Source: Aurifilum marmelostoma (Eukaryota; Ascomycota; Sordariomycetes; Diaporthales; Cryphonectriaceae). From it: DNA of 64,000 nucleotides. The notes beneath the pieces were generated by a model. The model was not told the origin of the DNA and did no database searches. It was given only the letters and a program-made list of their open reading frames with translations. Made by a program: the position numbers and the translations under genes. How positions within the stretch are numbered: position 1 is the stretch's first letter; every line of letters starts with the position of its first letter. This document shows positions 33,642-43,312 of this stretch, piece by piece. The stretch covers positions 186,001-250,000 of the forward strand of contig JAMXSV010000006.1 of the NCBI GenBank assembly GCA_027559495.1. Reading direction: 5' to 3'.

Positions 33642-34972
33642 AGGTAGGTAGGAAATACCTCTGGCAAGAAGAGCATAAAATGAGAATAGACCGAGAGAGA
33701 AAAGAAACGCTGTTCTTGGAAAAGTGTGACGCAATATTCCGAACAGATTCAAAGCCCTGACTAACAAGTGATTTAGTAGAGGAGACTAGAAGAAGGGAAA
33801 GAAGGAATCCGATCTGATCTGAAAGTGCAGATCCTACATGTTTATGGCTGGTGGTATAAGTGAGAAAAGAAGGTTGGTTGACCTTGTCTTTTTTCTTTTT
33901 TTCTTATTTTTTTTACTTTTTGTTCAGACATCAGATGAGGCACACAGGACAAGGCGGGCATCGTTGAGGCTGTGCACACAAGCAAACACTCTTGTGAGCT
34001 GGCCAACCTATCACACACCACACACAAGAGCACTGCACTCTGGGCTGCTGTTCCGAGACTGCCGTGCCGCGTGTGTTGGGTGTGGAGGCTGTCACTCTCG
34101 AACCGTATAGTGTGACCTGATGACCTGCCCAGGTGGTCTCCACGACGAGGACTTGTTCAGCCTGCCTGGAGTCATATCTGTGTCTATTCACAAGATACAT
34201 TGTATGTGCACAGTCTTGAGCAGACAAGAGGAGCATTTACTGATGCTATTCCCCCATCGCATGACCATGCTGCTGAAGAAAAACGACCCCGGGACATCAG
34301 ATGTCTCGGCACTGGTTTGTGTGTGTTCTTGTGTGTTAAAGGTGATGGCACAGACAAGGCCTTGGGCTGGTCTCATGCAGCACCCCCCCCCCCTCCCGGG
34401 CGGGACTGAATGTCCCTGCATGGGTGATCCAGGCCTGTGAGCCCACCCGGGAGAGTCTACTACTGTAAGGTTACCGACTCGGTACCACCAAGCGAGAGGG
34501 AACATCATAGAACTGTGTACTATAGTAGGTGCATAGCAGGGGCTAATGCAGGCCCCAAGCACTATCCTGCCCCACCCACAGCGGGCGGAGAGGGGGGGGG
34601 GCCTAGGGCCTGTCCTGCACTGGAACCGCCGGATGTGACGCCCCTCCCGCACCTGATGAGGTCACTCGTCGGCGCCTTCTTTTTTTTCTTTCTTTTTTTC
34701 CCATTTCTTTTATTTCTTTCTGCACTCTCAGATTGTTGTACTGTAAAAGGTAGATGGGGTGGGTTGTGCGCCCGCTCTTCAGAGTCCTCGTAAGCTCCTG
34801 AGCTCCGACGTTCCGACTCCCTCTATGCTTTGCTTTGGGGAAGAGAAGAAAGAGAAAAAAAAGTTGGTGGGAGTGTCTGTTGAGCAGGTGATGATGATGA
34901 TGCTCCGTTCAGCTGATATCTTGGTTTCCCTGAGAGACGACGGACTTGGTATCTGCACGTCGATCCGAGATC

Positions 34973-34978
<6 letters not shown>

Positions 34979-35005
<27 letters not shown>
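34979..35005. repeat. T27 mononucleotide run
   Basis: The longest single-base run in the window, in the PLB/TMA23 spacer. Confidence 0.9.
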
Positions 35006-36172
35006 GCTCACCAGCGAGGGGACGGCATCTTTGAACCGACCGATCCACCGCGCAGAGGGCCCCGAGAAGCACCCGCCTCCCCGCCGAGGGGGCCGAGACG
35101 ATTCGACCCCATTACGTCTTTATTTACTCTTGTTATAGATGAGGGAACTGGGCTGCCCTGTTGCTGCTCATCTCATTAGGGTTTGTTATGCTGAAATGAA
35201 GCTTGTGCAGTGGGGGCTTCCTGTTCTACCGGCCTCAGGGCTTCACCACAGAGTCAACACACAAAGGTGAGGCGCCAACTCGGTTCTGGTGGCCCTGAGA
35301 TTAATAAGTTTCTTCTTTTTTTTTTTCTCTCTTTTCCCCTTAGACTTCAGAGACCCGTGTATCCAGTGAGGTTATATCGCCATCCCATGTCTGTGACCAG
35401 TAACAGTGCACAAATCCTACCATCTCACTCAGTCTTGTCTCTCGGTAATGCCTGGTCTCATTCGTTGCTGCTAACACACTGATTCAAATTGGAGTTCAGC
35501 TCATTGGGCCTGGTGTAAAATGACAGCTGTGCTTGGTACAAAGACATGCAGGTAATGCACACAGGTTTGACCAGCAGGTTTCAGGGCCATTCTGTCTCAG
35601 CTCTCACTGACTCAAGATGGAAGCCAGCACTAACTTGTGATTTTGGTAGAGTATACTGCCCTGGCCAAGATAGTTTGTCCTTTTCTACAATTTTACCGTC
35701 TCTTTCGTCCACAGATCAACCATAGAAGCATATCCCACAGCACTTCAATTTCCATGAGACACTCCCCAGCAGCATAAATGTAGGGGCCATGTGATTTCTG
35801 ACCAGCAGAATAAATTATTTCTTGAGATTAGGCAAGAAAACCATACTAGATAACCATATATTCACCCGGTACTATGGGATGTATTGCACCACTCACCCAA
35901 CTTGGGGGTGTTGCTACTTAAGCTTATCTAATCGCCCGGGCCCACTAAATTTTCTGCGACTCGCATGCTCGCCTCTCAATCCCAGGCTCCTCCAAAAAGA
36001 TTCAACACTCCCCCACCTCTCAACACCCAACAGACTGCCGCAGCAATGGCAACGACATCCACCCCACATTGAGACCTCCCTCCGCTCCCTGGCGAGGCAT
36101 CTGGCACGACGCGCCCACACGGCAATTCCATCACCACATCTCCTGTCCCAACCACAACAACAAACACAAATA

Positions 36173-36904
36173 ATGGACGCCCACGCCCTCCTGAAATCCC
36201 AAGGGTGGCGGGGCTCCGGCCACTCCCTCCACAGGTCCGACGACACCATCGGACTGGCCAAGCCCATCCTCGTCTCCCGCAAGAACAACGTCCTCGGCGT
36301 CGGCCGCAAGACCCACGTCACCAGCGACCAGTGGTGGCTCAGCGCCCTCGACGAGCAGCTCAGGAGCCTCGACACCTCGGGCAAGACGAGCATCGTGCAG
36401 ACAAAGACCCACACCAAGCTGGACGGCCTGCTCACCTCGGGCCCCGGCAAGTATGCCGGCGCCAACGGCCTGTACTCGTTCTTTGTGAGCGGGGGCCTGC
36501 TGCAGGGCACCATCAGGTCCCGCCGGGCGGAGGAGGGCGGCGAGTCCACGGATGCGACGCCCGAGGTGGAGCCTGCGCCCGTGGGGAAGGAGACCAGGGA
36601 GGAGAGGCGGGCCAGGAGGGAGGAGAGGAGGAGGAGGAAGGCTGCCAAGGCGGCGAAACAGAATGCTGTTGCTGCCGAGGCCCTGCGAGCCGCCGAGAGC
36701 AAGGTGAAGAAGACCAAGGACAAGTCGAAAAGGAGCAGAGAGGGAAAGAAGAGTGATGCGATAACGGAGATCAAGATTAGTAAGAAAGAGAAGAAGAAGA
36801 AGAGCATCGTGCCAGAATCAAAGGAAGAGCGACGGGCAAGAAAAGAGGCCAAGCGGAAGCGGCGCGAACAGAAGGACAAGCGGCGAAATGTTGAAGAAGG
36901 CTGA
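36173..36904 (+). CDS. TMA23: Nucleolar G-patch protein, Tma23-like
   Basis: Tma23 is a nucleolar factor associated with early ribosome assembly. This intronless gene encodes 243 residues. The N-terminus LLKSQGWRGSGHSLHR...IGLAKPILVSRKNNVLGVGRKTH is the degenerate G-patch of the family, followed by the conserved QWWLSALDEQL and a GLYSFFVSGGLLQGTI segment. From residue ~130 on the chain is a long Lys/Arg/Glu-rich coiled-coil-like tail ending KDKRRNVEEG, as expected for a nucleolar protein. The start is the first ATG after an A/C-rich leader (AAATAATGG); the open frame extends upstream without another ATG of family type. It sits 800 bases upstream of RPA43 on the same strand, so two ribosome-synthesis genes are neighbours. 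Confidence 0.88.
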   Translation: MDAHALLKSQGWRGSGHSLHRSDDTIGLAKPILVSRKNNVLGVGRKTHVTSDQWWLSALDEQLRSLDTSGKTSIVQTKTHTKLDGLLTSGPGKYAGANGLYSFFVSGGLLQGTIRSRRAEEGGESTDATPEVEPAPVGKETREERRARREERRRRKAAKAAKQNAVAAEALRAAESKVKKTKDKSKRSREGKKSDAITEIKISKKEKKKKSIVPESKEERRARKEAKRKRREQKDKRRNVEEG

Positions 36905-37702
36905 AGCATTTGCATGGGAGTCAGAAAAAAAACTTTTGAAACCATGCCGAACCGGCTTCCTCCCCACAGCTGGGACTCGATGGCTGGCAAGCAAGTCGAC
37001 TACCAAGCCTTCTACTAGCCAACTGGCAGATTTCATCATCAAGGGCGACTCAGCACGAGCATACGTGGCATACCTTGCCCAAAGCCCTGAATAGCCGTCG
37101 AGATGGATGTTGGAGGTTCTACCGCAGCCCGAGGTCAAGCACCAGCCGTGTGTCAGGCAGGAGGGAATTTTGGCCCAACTCAATACGAGATATGGCTGGT
37201 CCAAGATCAGGTATAAATATAGACTCAATTGAGAAGGAATCTGGGGAATACAAGGATATAATGGACCTCAAAGCATGCGTCAGCCATGATAACTATGTGC
37301 AGTAAGGGTTTTGGTGTTCAAGGCGTTTATATGACTTGCTTCCCTGATTTTTTGAATGAGAAAGAAATGGCATTTACAAAGACACTGCGGAAAAATTTAA
37401 ACCTCGTCAAATACTGACTATTCTGCTACCAAAGTTGAACAAGTAATATGAAATAATTACAGACAGACAATCGTGCTCTGGTTTGCACTACCTACAGTTT
37501 GCTGGGCCACCCGAGCCAGGCGGTGTGCCGTATCGAGGTGTGGGGCCCAAATCAATTCGGGTTGCAGCGCAGACTGGCGGCAGAAAAAAAAAGTTCTGGA
37601 CTGAGAGGACCTTTGGCATTCGTGCACCTGCCACCACGACGCACGACTCCATTTTGGCGATCGCCAACACACATTCCTCATCCCAGCCGCATTCTGTGCA
37701 AA
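36905..37702. other. Spacer between TMA23 and RPA43
   Basis: 800 bases, AT-richer than the flanking genes, with no supported gene. The last 200 bases form the leader of RPA43. Confidence 0.5.
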
Positions 37703-38977
37703 ATGTCAGTCGAGATGGACTCGGACCACGAACAGAAGCGCCACAAAAAGTCAAAGCGCAAGCACCGGCACGACGAGGACGAGGCAGCGGCTGCTGCTGA
37801 TAGGATGGACGTGGACGAGGCACCCGAGGCCACCGAGTCGCCCAAGAAGGAGAAGAAGGAAAAGAAGAAGCACAAGGACAAGAAGCGCAAAGAAAGGCCT
37901 GAAGACGTCGCGCCCGAGGCCGGAGATGTAGACGCAGACGCAGACGCCGAACCGCCATCCAGGTCGCCCGAGAAGAAACACAAGCGCCACAAGAGCGAGG
38001 ACCCCAAAGAGAAGAAGCACAAGAAACACAGCCACAAGCGCGCCTCTTCACCACCCGCAGCGACCACGGACACAACCACCAACAACAACGAGACGTCCCA
38101 CCAGGCCATCGTCCCCGACGACAAGCAGTACCCCTTCTTCACGCAGACCTTCTCGCAGCGCATCCCCATCTGGCCCGCCGCCTTCGACGAGCCCCTCACC
38201 AAGACGGCCCGCGAGTACCTGGACCCCATGCTGAACCGGTACTCGCCCAGGTTCCGCGGCGTGCTGCTGGCCTACAAGAACGTCAACCTGTCGCACCGCC
38301 CGCGCCGCGCCGACCCGGCCCGCCCGCCCACCGACGACACGCCCGTCGTGCTCGAGTCGTTTGAGTGCTACGCGCCGCCGTTCGCCTGGCTGACGGCAGA
38401 CCTGCACCTGTTTGTCCCGTCGCGGGGCGCGTGGATGGAGGGCGAGATCAACCTGCAGAGCGAGGGCCACATCGGCGTGGTGTGCTTTGACAAGTTCAAC
38501 GCGAGCATCTCGAGGAGGAGCCTGCCTCAGGGGTGGCAGTGGGTGGAGCAGGAAGAAGAGGAGGGTGAGGAGGAGGACGGGATACAAGAAGCCGCCGAGG
38601 AGGAGCAAGAGGTCCCTGGAGAGGGAGAGGGCAACGACGAGGCGGAGGGCGAGGGTGAGGACGGGGAGAAGAGGCCAGACCACCCGCCCGCGCCCCGGCT
38701 GCGCAGCACGGGCTACTGGGTGGACGAGGACGGGGACAAGGTGGGCGGCAGGATCTACTTCCGCATCAAGAACTTCTCGAGCGGGTCCACGGGCGACTAC
38801 ACCTACCTCAGCCTGCAGGGCACCATGCTGGACGACGAGGCCGAGAGGAAGACTGCCGCCGAGGAGCGCGAGGCCGAGAGGGTCAGGCGCGCGAGGCAGA
38901 ACCCCAACGGGCTGCTGTACCCGACCATGAGGCTGCCAGAGTCCAGCATGACGAAGCTGAAGGATGTCATGATATGA
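37703..38977 (+). CDS. RPA43: DNA-directed RNA polymerase I subunit RPA43
   Basis: A43 is part of the stalk of RNA polymerase I and contacts Rrn3 to start rRNA transcription. Intronless, 424 residues. Residues ~1-130 are an extended Lys/Glu/His-rich tail (KKEKKEKKKHKDKKRK), longer than in yeast (326 residues in total). The tip-domain signature follows: FFTQTFSQRIPIWPAAF, LNRYSPRFRGVLLAYKNV, then the OB-type part with FAWLTADLHLFVPSRGAWMEGEI and HIGVVCFDKFNASI. An acidic insertion (EEEEGEEEDG...) splits the OB part before GYWVDEDGDKVGGRIYFRIKNF. The chain ends MTKLKDVMI. No frame break. The start ATG (AAAATGT) was chosen because codons upstream in frame lack family resemblance. Confidence 0.92.
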   Translation: MSVEMDSDHEQKRHKKSKRKHRHDEDEAAAAADRMDVDEAPEATESPKKEKKEKKKHKDKKRKERPEDVAPEAGDVDADADAEPPSRSPEKKHKRHKSEDPKEKKHKKHSHKRASSPPAATTDTTTNNNETSHQAIVPDDKQYPFFTQTFSQRIPIWPAAFDEPLTKTAREYLDPMLNRYSPRFRGVLLAYKNVNLSHRPRRADPARPPTDDTPVVLESFECYAPPFAWLTADLHLFVPSRGAWMEGEINLQSEGHIGVVCFDKFNASISRRSLPQGWQWVEQEEEEGEEEDGIQEAAEEEQEVPGEGEGNDEAEGEGEDGEKRPDHPPAPRLRSTGYWVDEDGDKVGGRIYFRIKNFSSGSTGDYTYLSLQGTMLDDEAERKTAAEEREAERVRRARQNPNGLLYPTMRLPESSMTKLKDVMI

Positions 38978-39575
38978 GGCCGTACGGGGACAGACCTTTC
39001 TTGGTCCTTTTTTTTTTTTTTTCCTTTGGAAAGGGCTACAGGATTGTTTGCATATGTGTCTGAACTAGAGCCAGAAAACCACCAGAGCACCGGCGGTTGA
39101 GCCCATTGCGCATGGCATTCACCTTGTCATTTTTTATGCTTTTTATGCTTTTTTTCTTTATTTATATATTGCCGCTCTCAGCGTCGGCGGCGTTATCAAG
39201 GGGCGTGATGTGATGATGCCTGCCTGCATCAGAACTTGGAAAAGACGTATATTATTTTCTGTCCCTGCCTCCCGATGCAACAAACAACCTAATTTTGATC
39301 ACCGTCTGCAAGTATGTTGTAGCACATCGCCGTGCGCACTGTCGTGATCCCTGTCCCGTACCCTCTGAAGTGCCTCGGCTCTCCGCATTACTTAGCGGGT
39401 CGGGGGGGGATTGTCCCTGAGTACCCCAGATTCTTGCCTTTCCGATTTCAACATCTATCACTTGTATCTTCCAGTTTCCCCTATTCTTTATTTGCTGTCC
39501 GTATTCATCACTCCGTATGGAAATCTTCACATCTAATTTAATCTCAGTCTACATATAGAAAAAGATCATCTCAAG
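38978..39575. other. Spacer between RPA43 and the quinone reductase
   Basis: 600 bases with a T15-type run (about 39008-39022) and T-rich tracts near 39131-39165. No gene seen. Confidence 0.5.
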
Positions 39576-40676
39576 ATGAAGGGAATACAAGTCGCCCAAT
39601 ATGTCAAGGTCCGTCATCGCAGCTTGGGGTCCCCGACGAGCCTGCACCTCTACACAGACAAGCTGATGGAGACCTCGACTTACTAACTCACGGTCCAGAA
39701 ACTCGACGACCTCAAGGTGACGGACCTCCCGGACCCGGTGCCAGGCCCGGACCAGTACCTCATCTCGGTCCACGCAGCCGCCACCAACTTCTTCGACATC
39801 CTGCAGGTCCAGGGCAAGTACCAGCACCAGCCCCCCTTCCCCTGGGTCTCGGGCATGGAGTTCGCGGGCGTCGTGCTGTCCACGCCCGCCGGCAGCCCCA
39901 ACCCCAAGTACCCCGTCGGCACGCGCGTCTTCGGCGCCAACCAGGGCGCCTACGCCACGAGGGTCTGCGCCGTCGAGGCCAGCCTGTTCCCGCAGCCCGG
40001 GGGGTGGTCCTCGACCGAGGCTGCGGGGCTGTTCGTCACGGCGCCCACGAGCTATGCCGCGCTGGTGGTCAGGGCGGGCGTGAGGGCGGGCGACTGGGTG
40101 CTGGTGCACGCCGCCGCGGGGGGTGTGGGCCTGGCCGCGGTGCAGGTGGCCAAGGCGTTCGGGGCGACGGTGATCGCGACGGCGGGGACCGGGCGGAAGC
40201 TGGAGGTCGCGAGGCAGTTCGGCGCGGACCACGTGGTCGACTACCGCGACGAGAGGTGGCCCGAGGTGGTGAGGAAGCTCACGCCCGGCGGCAGAGGGGT
40301 GGACATCGTGTACGACCCCGTCGGGGTGGTGGACAGGAGCACCAAGTGCGTGGCCTGGAACGGCCGGATCCTGGTGGTGGGGTTCGCCGCGGGCACGATC
40401 GAGAAGCTGGCGCTGAACAAGGTGCTGCTGAAGAACATCAGCATCGTCGGCATCCACTGGGGCATGTACGCCAAGATGGAGACCGAGACGGAGAGGCGGG
40501 TCTGGGGGGAGATCCTGGAGCTGGTGGGGGCGGGCAAGTTCAGGGCCACCGTCTTCACGGACAGGGAGTTTGTCGGGCTCGACAGCGTCCCGGATGCGCT
40601 CAAGGCGCTGGGGAGCAGGGAGACCTGGGGCAAGGTCGTCGTCAAGATTCCTCAGGACGATCAGGCAAAGTTATGA
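39576..40676 (+). CDS. Zinc-free medium-chain reductase, quinone oxidoreductase type
   Basis: NAD(P)H:quinone oxidoreductase-like enzyme of the medium-chain dehydrogenase/reductase superfamily. Exon 1 (39576-39608) encodes MKGIQVAQYVK, then a 90-base intron (branch TACTAAC before CGGTCCAG) and exon 2 39699-40676; 336 residues. The GroES-like half contains ATNFFDILQVQGKYQHQPPFPWVSGMEFAGVV. The nucleotide-binding half has AAAGGVGLAAVQVAKAFGAT and the later VDIVYDPVG. The structural and catalytic zinc Cys ligands of alcohol dehydrogenases are absent, as in QOR. No frame break. It stands 570 bases before a second family member on the same strand. Confidence 0.92.
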
Positions 40677-41242
40677 GACAAGGGATTATGTTGTTGTTAT
40701 GGCAGAACAAGACCAGAGTGAGTGAGAAAATAATATGCTCCTGTTCAGCAGATTCAAGCCCTGTGCTGTGGATTCTATCTATCTCCAGTACTCTCTCGCC
40801 CGAGGGGTGAATCTTGGTGTACCCATAGCCCACGGTTCTCGTCCTCGGTGCCGAAACGGCAAAAATCTGGCCGAGCCCGGCTGAGCCCAAAAAGAGTAAG
40901 TCGCCGATGTCGACCACAATATACGCAGTCTGGTATTGGCAAAACACACCATGCTTAGTGATGCAGGTATTTATAATGATGACGGACAGGTGATTGAGGA
41001 GGTATAGATCTGCCCATATCCTCCCCATCCAGGCATGTTGCCGACGGTGGGACGGTGCCCACTGCTCGAGGGCAGAGCAGCCAGTTCGTTTCTATAAAGA
41101 TGCCAGGACAATACTCATCCAGAGATGGACGCAAATGAGCACAGTCAACCTCGACATCCAGTACAGACCACATATAGCACACACTCTATATAATTGATCA
41201 TTTCCTTCTTGTGATATAATTCACAGTCATATCCTTCTCAGA
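40677..41242. other. Spacer between the two reductases
   Basis: 570 bases, no gene seen. A TATATAA-like motif lies near 41187-41193, about 50 bases before the downstream start codon. Confidence 0.5.
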
Positions 41243-42637
41243 ATGTCCCAAACAGTGAAAGCCCTCGTCCTCATCACGGCAGACAAGACCGCCGTCGTCA
41301 AGGACGTTCCGGTCCCCGTCCTGGCGGCCAACGAGATTCTCGTTAGGGTCCATGCCGTGGCGCTCAATCCGGTGGATGCTGCCTGGGTCATGACGCCAGC
41401 CGCAGCCCAGCCAGAGAGGATTGTCGGCATTGACTTTGCCGGTGAGGTCGTGGAGGTGCCAGATGGCTTACAGGGGGGCCTCTTCAGACCCGAGGCTGAA
41501 GGTCGGGGCCAGAGTGGCTGGTGCTCTGCAGGGAGGCAAGTCTGAAAATCATCCCAAAATGAGCATGGCTATTGCCATGTTGATAGACTTTCTTTCTTCC
41601 TCTGCTTCCCCTTTTTTCCTTGTTGCTAACACCAACCCAGCTTGCTCGACCAACGACCGCCCCGGTGCGTTTGCCGAGTACGTCCATCCCGAATGGGACC
41701 TCGTTTGGCTCATTCCAGACGCCATGTCCTACGAGGAAGCCTCCACCATCACTGCGTGTGGCCTGACAGCGGCCCAGTGCCTCTTTTTCCATCTCGGCCT
41801 GCCCTCGCCCTTCTGGACCTCGAACATCACCGCGGGAGACGGACCACTCGCAGTCTTCCTCTACGGCGCGTCGACGTCCGTGGGCCTGTTCGCAGCGCAG
41901 CTGGTCCATCTCGCCGCCCGCACGTCCGGCCGGGCCGTGAAGCTCGTAGGCACGGCCAGCAGGGCCAGGCACGAGATGCTCAGGAGGGCACCGTACAGCT
42001 ACGACGCGCTGGTGGACTACCACGACGCGGACTGGCCCGAGCAGGTCCGCCGGCTGACCGACGGCGGCGTCGGGATCGATTTGGCCGTCGACTGCGTCAC
42101 AGAGGGCGAGACGGTCACCAAGACGGAGTCGGTCCTCAAGAGGACGGGCCAGTTCGTCATCGTCCGGGCGCCCTCGGCGGCGGGTTTCTCGATGGACGAC
42201 GTCGAGATCAAGCCCACCTACAACATCGTCTTCGAGTGCCTCGGCCATGCGCTACAGTTCGGGAGTAAGTGAACTTTGTCGGGTCATAACCGCATCCCCA
42301 CACCCAACTCAAAGCCAGCCGGGACACAGCGCTCACACGGGAACATGCTACAGGTCTCCAGGCGCCCGCCAACCTGGCAGCTCGTAGGTTTGCGACCGCT
42401 CTTTACAGCTACTGGACACAGGGGGCCGTTGCGGGCAAGAGGCTCATCGAGCCTAACCCGGTCAGACTCATGCCTGGTGGTCTCGAGCGGATCGTGCCTG
42501 ATGCTTTCCCCCTCCTCAGCTCTGGAGTCATGGCCTCTGCTTTCCCCGAGGGGAAGTCCGGGCACAAGGCGGGCGAGAGGGTCGAGGAGCACATGAAGCC
42601 TATCAGTGGTGAGAAGCTGGTGTATACGATCGCCTAG
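41243..42637 (+). CDS. ToxD-like trans-enoyl reductase / zinc-binding dehydrogenase family
   Basis: NADPH-dependent MDR enzyme of the group that includes ToxD and stand-alone enoyl reductases of polyketide pathways; no synthase is present in the window, so the substrate is unknown. Exons 41243-41535, 41641-42264, 42354-42637; 399 residues after correction. It starts MSQTVKALVLITADKTAVVK and contains VHAVALNPVDAAWV, VGIDFAGEVVEV, the Gly-rich LYGASTSVGLFAAQLVHLAA and the C-terminal LEEP-like region near FPEGKSGHKAGERVEEHM. Intron 1 uses a GC donor (GGAG/GCAAGT) with branch GCTAAC and acceptor CCCAG. It is 105 bases and has no stop in frame, so retention would give an insertion rather than truncation. 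One extra base in the G6 run 41473-41478 breaks the frame between EVVEVPDG and SDPRLKVGARVAG. Confidence 0.85.
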
Positions 42638-43312
42638 AGAGGGGGTTAGCAAGATCGGGGCGTAGAGATGTGGTTGGCAAAGAGCTGATAAGAGCTGAAT
42701 ACATCTCGTTGAAGTTGTAAAAAGTGAAGTCGTCTGTGCTTGTGAAGCCTGGGGTCAAGACAGCCCCCTGTAAATCCTGTACTGAGGACACTGGAAGCTG
42801 TCCTCCAGCGGTGTTCAGCAGCCATGCACTATAGCTGGAGCCTGAACGGCCTGTACTTGGGGACCTCAAAGATACTGCACGAACCTTGTTGATTGTGATC
42901 TCAAAGAGCATATGAGTGAGTAATTAAAAAGGTCATTGCATTTCCTCCCCGATCTATTATATTCTTTCGAGGCGGGGCACTGTGCTGGGCAGTGTATACT
43001 CGGACACATCAGTGAAGTATTACTTTGCTAGTCCACACTACAGTACAACACCGCCTAAAGCTCCCGCTACAGTAGTAGTGGCTGCTGCCCTGGTACAGTA
43101 GGCAGGGGTCTACTGTAGACTTCCATCTCTACCCCTCCATGGAAACTTTGTATGACTCTCCCCGTCGTCGCGTTTCCCAGCCGCGTCTCACCCTGACGAC
43201 ATCCAGGCTTGGTGATCACCATAACGCCGCTGCCGTTCGTGCTGCGGTCCTCGCCCGCACACCCACCACAACACCACCACCACCACCACCTCTACCCCCT
43301 TCCACAGACACG
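42638..43312. other. Spacer before KAP120
   Basis: About 670 bases. The first 300 are relatively CpG-poor. Several ACAGTA/TACTGTA motifs occur near 43039-43115. A CAC-repeat leader (about 43262-43290) precedes the KAP120 start. No gene seen. Confidence 0.5.

Larger units (their letters stand above)
33292..36172. other. Divergent spacer between PLB and TMA23
   Basis: 2.9 kb without a supported gene. It contains an AG tract joined to a TG tract (about 33582-33641), a T27 run (34979-35005), and a CpG-poor CA/TG-rich piece near 35480-35900 like the block at 20.6 kb. It also holds a telo-box-like ATTAGGGTTTG near 35175 and an 8-10 base C-run near 34383-34393. The last 250 bases are A/C-rich leader for TMA23. 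Confidence 0.5.
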
